Positions 58,708-64,000 of a DNA stretch of 64,000 nt are shown piece after piece (within the stretch, counting starts at the first letter, position 1; each line of letters begins with the position of its first letter). The position numbers were made by a program, and so were the translations under genes. The stretch is from Polytrichum commune (lineage: Eukaryota > Streptophyta > Polytrichopsida > Polytrichales > Polytrichaceae). Location of the stretch: the NCBI GenBank assembly GCA_950295325.1, contig OX485803.1:40005554-40069553 (forward strand). Direction: 5' to 3'. Below the pieces are notes generated by a model. That model was given only the letters and a program-made list of their open reading frames with translations, was not told the DNA's origin and did not search any database.

Positions 58708-61485
58708 TTAATTTATCTCCATTCTTTCGATAAGCCTCTTGCCAGAATCCCCTAAAATAGCAAAGGCAGCTGCCTTGTATGCACCAAAGGCACACTGGTT
58801 GTACCTGGGAAGTGTCACGGCGTCCATCAAATCGGACACGGGAGCCACGACAGAGTCATCGTTAAGGTTGGTGAAGAAGACAATGGACATTCGTTTCTTC
58901 GAGCTGTTCACCAAGGCCCGGTGCTCCACACTTCTGTACTTACCGTTGCTTAAAATCTGGCCCAAGGAACACAAAGATCTAGCAATTCAGATCATCATTT
59001 TGTAATCTGGGAAAGAAAACGAATTGCAATTTATCTAGGACCATATAAGGAAGAGGATTAAGGAGGGAGACACATGCTTGCTGGCACGAACCTGCACTTG
59101 GTCTCCCACATTCACAACAAGTGCGCCCTCTACGGGTTTCACTGTAATCCATTTCCCGTCTTTGCGCACTTGCAAACCAGGAATTGTGTCTTGCAACAAA
59201 AGGGTGAGCAATCCAAAGTCTGAATGCTTCTGAATGCCCATGGCGAGATCTGGCTGGGGACAAGGAGGGTAAAAGTTCACAACGAGCACTTCTTTAAATT
59301 CAAAGTGATCTTCCATGAAGGAGCGCTTTAGTCCCAGGCTCTCTGATATGAGCTCAAGAATCCGGTTGCTCAGTCTGCTTTGCTCCTGTATAAATTCCTC
59401 CTCGGTCTCTCTGCAAGAATTCCGCATAATTGTTACGCAGCAGCTACGATCGAATTCAATTTACAACCTTTGCATAAGGAGCAGAGAGTGCCAGCTCTGG
59501 ACCGATTCGTATGAGATCTTTCCAGATCAGCTAACTCAACATCTTCCTGTAGAACGAAGATAAGGCGTCAAGATTTTCCTGCGTGACTACTGAAAGTGAA
59601 CCAGTAAGGAATTGATCTGACCAAATCTCCCAGAAATTCCGTTGATTATGAGTCTATGCGGATCACTTGATCAAACCAAATACATATTGTAGTGTCCAGA
59701 AGCAATAATACTAAGCAGATTTTCTTGGATAAAGAATTCTTGCAATCAAGTAAAATTGCGGCGTCGAGTAACTGCTAAGGTTGTCCCTGAAGTGTTTGGT
59801 AATATCTTGTTCTGACTCAATTAACTTAAAAAATTCGCGATAGCCATCCTCTCACATCTACTTCCATTGCGCAGTCTGATTATTATTGACGGGAAGATTA
59901 GAAAACATCACACATATTCCAACCTCTCAGTCCTTTCCCAAGTTGTAGCAAAGTAGACGTGTGAAATTGGCACTCCCGTACGGTTTCAGAAGCCAGGAAC
60001 GTGCTCGACTATCAATATAAGCGATCAGATAATCATCATACGTCTAGGAACAGAGAATCTGTAGGCTTAATGAGCGGGGTAAAGGATGAGATTCAAACCT
60101 GCATGTCCGCATTTTCTAGCAGGTCGGGAACTTCAAGAGCAATTCACGAGCAACGACAGCCCCGTCGACGAAGTTTATTTGTGAAATTATCCTCACCATT
60201 GTTTTGTAAGATCAAACGTTTCAGATGTACGTCGCAGGTAAGGATGCTGGAGCTAAATCATAAAAGATATTACTTCAAAGACGATCTTATCTCATCTGGT
60301 ATACAGCGCACAACGGTAGGCGTCCGAACATATCCTTATTCAGAAAACGAAAACGAATAACCTTGGACGCTGTTTACTGTTTAGAGGCATCGGGAAAAAG
60401 TGACGGATAAGGAGACAAAGTGCAAAAGTCTCGCTTCTAGACGGTTTGAAGACTCATTGAGTTGCAAGGGGTGCCAAAGATAGCCACTGCACTTTGTCGC
60501 ACATACAAGAAAGGTAAATAATCCACTTCTATCTACAACATGATCTCAAATTCATTGAAAACTTGCTCTCTCACCTGAAAGACGAAGGACTAGGCCACAA
60601 GTCATAGTCACTAGCGGACAGGGGAAATACTTCATGTTGCAGCTGATCCTCTCACCATTGTTTTGTACGATCAAGTGTTCAAATCTACCTCCCTAGTAGG
60701 AATTCTGGAACGTAAGGGATACTATTAGGACGACGATCTTATCTCATCTGATGGAGAGCGCACAGTAGGCGTCCGAACATATCCTCATTCTAAAGATGAA
60801 TACGAACAACCTCGGACGCTGTTTGCTGTGTAAAGCGGTTGGGAAAATGTGACGGATAAGGCGACAAAGTGCCACGTCTCGCTGTAAACCGATAAATTGC
60901 AAGGGGCGCCAAAGGTGAAATAGAATTAAAAAGAAACCATTTCTATCTACAACATGATCTCAATTTCATAGCAAACTTGCTCTCTCACCTGAAAGAAGGG
61001 GGATTGGTAGGCCACAAGTCATAGTTCCTAGCGGACAAGGGAAACACTTCATGGTGCAGCTGATCGCCCCAGTTCGAAGCCAATCCCTGTTTCGGCGCAC
61101 CTTTGCTACCATAGCCTAGAGACTTCACTGTCTGCTCCTCATCCTTCAACCTATAGCTCATCTTCTCCTCCCACGGACGGTTAAAAAAGCCAGTGGCCGC
61201 TTCTTGCATCCGCTTCAACAAGGACAGCGGCACACCATGGTTCGTCACCTGGAAGAAGCCCCAGTCCTCACACGCTTTCTGTATTTGGCGCAACACGACA
61301 CCACGGCGCTCGCCGTCCACGCCTTCCATATCAATCACGGGAAGGTCAGGAGCAACATAATCATCGTCACTTCTCTCCGGCCTGGCTCGATCCTCCGGAA
61401 GCAGAATATGCGTCTCCGGGACAACGCAAAGGCTGCCATCCTGAACAAGCTCTTGCAGAGGCTTGGGAAGCTGAGGAGCCGCCAT
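58708..61485 (-). CDS. 2-oxoglutarate/Fe(II)-dependent dioxygenase (DOXC class)
   Basis: Three minus-strand exons: 61485-60989, 59410-59092 and 58956-58708. They are joined at GT/AG (phases 2 and 0) and give 354 residues, the normal length. The N-terminal DIOX_N domain includes LPVIDMEGVDGE (49-60) and CEDWGFFQVTNHGVP (72-86). The catalytic domain has NFYPPCPQPDLAMGIQKHSD (211-230). Iron ligands are H228, D230 and H284 (YRSVEH), and the 2-oxoglutarate-binding R294-x-S296 lies in RMSIVFF. Plant DOXC enzymes hydroxylate or desaturate specialised metabolites and hormones; the substrate cannot be told from the sequence. The codon two before the start ATG is GTG, so the ATG at 61485 is chosen. Intron 1 (1578 bp) contains a tandem duplication that includes a copy of the end of exon 1. 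Confidence 0.95.
60191..61069. repeat. Tandem duplication spanning intron 1 and the end of exon 1 of the dioxygenase gene
   Basis: Unit A (about 60191-60651) and unit B (about 60652-61069) both start CTCACCATTGTTTTGTA and share GACGATCTTATCTCATCTG, AGGCGTCCGAACATATCC, CGGACGCTGTTT-like, CTACAACATGATCTCAA, ACTTGCTCTCTCACCTGAAAG and GGCCACAAGTCATAG. Unit B ends in the genuine exon 1; unit A ends in a relict copy of it. Confidence 0.92.
60575..60649 (-). pseudogene. Relict copy of the dioxygenase exon 1 end
   Basis: On the minus strand this reads DQLQHEVFPLSASDYDLWP and then PSSF, followed by the same donor context AG|GTGAGAG. The genuine exon end reads DQLHHEVFPLSARNYDLWP and then TNPPSFR. The relict has no stop codon and has lost exactly one codon. 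It has no good acceptor upstream (no pyrimidine tract), so it is probably not spliced in. Confidence 0.85.
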
Positions 61486-62164
61486 TGTCACGAAGCCAAA
61501 CGACTACAACTACGTTTCCCTCACTCCCAAACCCTTGCTCATTAAGCTTACCTCCTCATTGCTGCTGCAGCTGGTCCAGCTTCTTGAAGCATGCATAGTA
61601 GTGTCGCAAGCGAATAGAGGCCACCCGAGGTCGCAAGAATCACCGGGTTGCTTTATTCTTGCTCGTTCTCGAATCTCTGAATCACCTTCGTCTGCGGAAC
61701 GCGGAGCTTCGATTCGAACATCTACCAGAGGACAGATTCGCTATTTGAACGCTTCAGCCGGGACGATGATGATCGGCCAGACCCACCGCCGCAACCCTTC
61801 AAACAGTTAGTGATGTGCAACTTGGAATAGGTGAGGCCCGAGAGACACGGCGTTATCGGAAACAAGAGCCCCCAGCTGAGCGGCGCTTATGTAGCAACGT
61901 AAACTCTGTGTTTTTAAAAAACAATCAATCCAACCGCACGGATGTGAACTAGACTATCACACTTTACTTCTTGAGAGTTTTTGAAGTCAATCGGATCACA
62001 TTTGCTAGGTCAATTTCATATATGAACATGGCCTTCATTGAAGGGGCAGTTAGAGAAAATTATGAAATGTTTTGTTTCATGATCATATATATTGGTCATG
62101 CCATGTTGGCAACTTTTGTCATAATATGTTATGAAATTGATTTTGGAGTCTGGGAAACCGAAAA
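61486..62164. other. Promoter side of the dioxygenase gene
   Basis: Positions 61486-61870 are GC-richer, probably leader and proximal promoter on the minus strand. No canonical TATA box was recognised. AT-rich DNA follows and leads into the family F repeat. Confidence 0.4.
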
Positions 62165-62400
62165 GGCGAATGGGATTGAAAGTACATCATGATGGTTTCA
62201 AACTAGTTGATTCTTTGGAGTGGTGTAGTGCGGTAGTCTCCATGAGATAGAGGCTGATGTTTAACTTGTTGGTCTAATTGAAAGAAAAACTCGAGGTTGC
62301 CTCGACCTACGTTCTTAAATAGTGATGGGAACTTCTCTCCAATGGGGTTGTGTAGGGGACATTCCAACACGAAATGTGCCTCATTTTCAAATGTACTATG
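62165..62400 (+). repeat. Dispersed repeat family F
   Basis: Matches 2041-2295: ACATCATGATGGTTTCAAAC, CCATGAGATAGAGG, GGTCTAATTGAAAGAAA-like, AGTGATGGGAACTT-like and CATTCCAACACGAA-like words in order. Confidence 0.8.
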
Positions 62401-62944
62401 GGAGCAAAATTGTCATGTGGACGACAAATGAGCTACTCCCCAAAAATTTGGGTTTTGGGAGCAAATATAGATGATGTACGTCACCCTCAAAGTTCGAGGG
62501 GCCACATGAGGTCATTTTGGGAGTCTTCCCTTTCTTCATGGAGCAAGCAACATTTGCACTCCTTTTAATCCAAATGCATCCAGTCAAGCTATGCACAGCT
62601 GTCACCTTATCCTAAAGGGGAAAAACCCCACCCAAATTGGGCATCATATGTGAAAGACATCGGCTCCTAAATTTGGCTCCTACATTTGGGCAACACATGG
62701 AACAGCCTCCCAAAAGAAGCAATGCCAACCCCAATAAAAAAAAATTCCTACATGCTTGGAGTATGAGGTCTTTATATGTGATTTTGGTCCGCATGGTAGT
62801 GGGCGCCACCCTACACCAATAGATACCTTCCATCCACATAGATTACCACCTAGTGGGTTGCGAGCCCCATCAAAATATTAGGTGGTGACCCATTTCGGGT
62901 TGCATGAGCATTTAAGGGTTAAGATTGGGCATCTATAACAAATA
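62401..62944. other. Unassigned intergenic DNA
   Basis: Repeats the words CAACACATGG/TTTGGGAGC and CCAAAATTTGGG in several places, but no clear element or gene was recognised. Confidence 0.4.
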
Positions 62945-63275
62945 AAATAAGAGTAATAGCAAGGAATTGTTTTTCCTTGTGAAGAGAAATAAATTCTAAG
63001 GAGAATGCCAAAAAATCAACCTTTTTTCCAAAAATATTACTACAAATTTCGAGGCAACAAAGTTAGGGTAACACGTACTAATCAATCGATAGGTTAACCC
63101 ATAATTGCTCATCTAAATTTGAATGTTTGGCTACGATAGGTGTCAAAACTCTTATGAGGGTAATCAATCACAAGCCGCCACCACATAACCTTACCTCCGT
63201 ACGCCTAAAAAATATAAATTGCATTCATGTCGATATTACATGACCCACACTAGCTAGTGAGCGGTTAAATGGGCC
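62945..63275 (-). repeat. Dispersed repeat P, uninterrupted (empty-site) copy
   Basis: The reverse complement of the flanks at 3755-3860 and 4432-4640. Here CTTGTGATTGATTACCCTCA is continuous (around 63154-63173 on the opposite strand), whereas at 3.9 kb the family A element separates these words. Confidence 0.85.
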
Positions 63276-63504
63276 ACTCTCCCACTCTGCATCCAACCAA
63301 CCGGTGTTGGATGGGAGTTTGTCCCATCTGTCCTGGATGGGCGGCACCAACTCCGGGAGGGGGAGCCCGCACTACTCGGGCTAGCTAGGGGCCGCCTGGA
63401 CACCCCGGGGTGGCGACTATATCAAGGGCATCATCAACTCATGTAAAGACTTGGCTATAATCTCTATACGCTTCCATTTTGTGTTGCAGTGAGAGACTAA
63501 TACT

Positions 63505-63770
63505 CTCCACGATTTGTACACACTAGGAAAAGAACTTAGTCAAGGTCAATTTGGCACCACCTACTTAAACGTGTATTGAGAAGGCCACCGGGAGAGAGAG
63601 CATTGCATGCATCCGCAAAGAGGAAGCTCATTTCAAGAGAAGTCATGGAAGACGAGCGTTGTGAGCTTCACATTATGCATCATTTGACGGGGGCATCCCA
63701 ATGTCAAAGGGGTGTATGAGGATGTCTTAATTAGTGCACTTAATTAGCGATGGAGCCACGGGGAGGTCAC
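63505..63770 (+). pseudogene. Broken calcium-dependent protein kinase (CDPK) N-lobe fragment
   Basis: Conceptual translation across frames gives LHDLYTLGKELSQGQFGTTY (63505-63564), which resembles the CDPK glycine loop. A stop follows four codons later. A shifted frame gives ASAKRKLISREVMEDE and then ELHIMHHLTG, the alpha-C and beta-4 region; another shift gives GHPNVKGVYEDVLISALN, then a stop. At least one in-frame stop and two frameshifts make it non-functional. The GC-rich block at 63280-63420 just upstream could be the kinase's variable N-terminal region, but this is uncertain. No C-lobe or EF-hands follow in the window. Confidence 0.75.
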
Positions 63771-63919
63771 TCCATTGTCAAGTCGAAAACCACATGCAAG
63801 CAAAAAAAATCTACTTTTTTAAGTTGCATCAACAAAATGGGTCAAACTTTTATCAAAAAAAATTTATGAGTACATATACATGGTATCTATTACATAGTAA
63901 AAACTGATAACCAAATTTG

Positions 63920-63947
63920 TTCTTTTTCTTTTTCTTTTTCTTTTTCT
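63920..63947. repeat. CTTTTT hexamer microsatellite
   Basis: About four hexamer units, the complement of the motif at 2913-2935. Confidence 0.9.
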
Positions 63948-64000
63948 AGAAAACATACCATTTCTAACTAGAATGACGCAAAATTGAACTAAAAAAATTA

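Overview
This is nuclear DNA of a land plant. Genes have GT-AG introns of about 0.2-2.5 kb, plant telo-box and pyrimidine-patch motifs lie in their leaders, and the gene set is plant-typical: a LAZ1-type DUF300 protein, a DOXC-class 2-oxoglutarate dioxygenase, a plant RBM26/27-like CCCH/RRM protein and a CDPK-like pseudogene piece. The wide gene spacing and many decayed dispersed repeats would fit a seed-free plant, but the species cannot be fixed from the sequence alone.

Seven protein-coding genes were assembled by joining exons at GT/AG sites with phases that match throughout: a DUF985/cupin_5 protein (minus, 5728-8012); a nuclear poly(A) polymerase whose 585-codon reading frame has no intron (minus, 11994-13751) behind a probable 2.5-kb leader intron; an unrecognised 208-residue protein with a hydrophobic C-terminus (plus, 28922-30629); mitochondrial succinate dehydrogenase iron-sulfur subunit SDH2 (plus, 35480-37178) with a 1.5-kb leader intron; a 1009-residue RBM26/27-like RNA-binding protein in six exons (plus, 40339-46208); a six-exon LAZ1/TMEM184 membrane protein (minus, 51162-57429); and a three-exon 2-oxoglutarate/Fe(II) dioxygenase (minus, 58708-61485). 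The genes do not form a pathway cluster. The poly(A) polymerase and the RBM26/27-like protein both belong to nuclear RNA 3'-end and decay processes, but they are 27 kb apart and the proximity is probably chance.

The rest (1-5.2 kb, 8.3-11.4 kb, 17-28 kb, 30.7-33.5 kb, 37.2-39.4 kb, 46.3-51.1 kb, 61.9-64 kb) is intergenic DNA built from short non-autonomous elements. The most striking structure is a pair of closely matching 1.2-kb elements with TAA-type target sites, lying head-to-head at 21359-22563 and 22881-24102 as a 2.7-kb inverted repeat. A shorter copy sits at about 3861-4436 inside another repeat whose empty version is found inverted at 62945-63275. Several smaller MITE families, a repeat family (called R1 here) found beside or inside genes, and many microsatellites are also present. 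No reverse transcriptase, transposase or integrase coding sequence was seen.

A recurring theme is short-range tandem duplication (about 100-480 bp) in introns, leaders and flanks of most genes. In the dioxygenase gene the duplication carried the 3' end of exon 1 with its splice donor. At the right edge a broken calcium-dependent protein kinase N-lobe fragment lies in repeat DNA.
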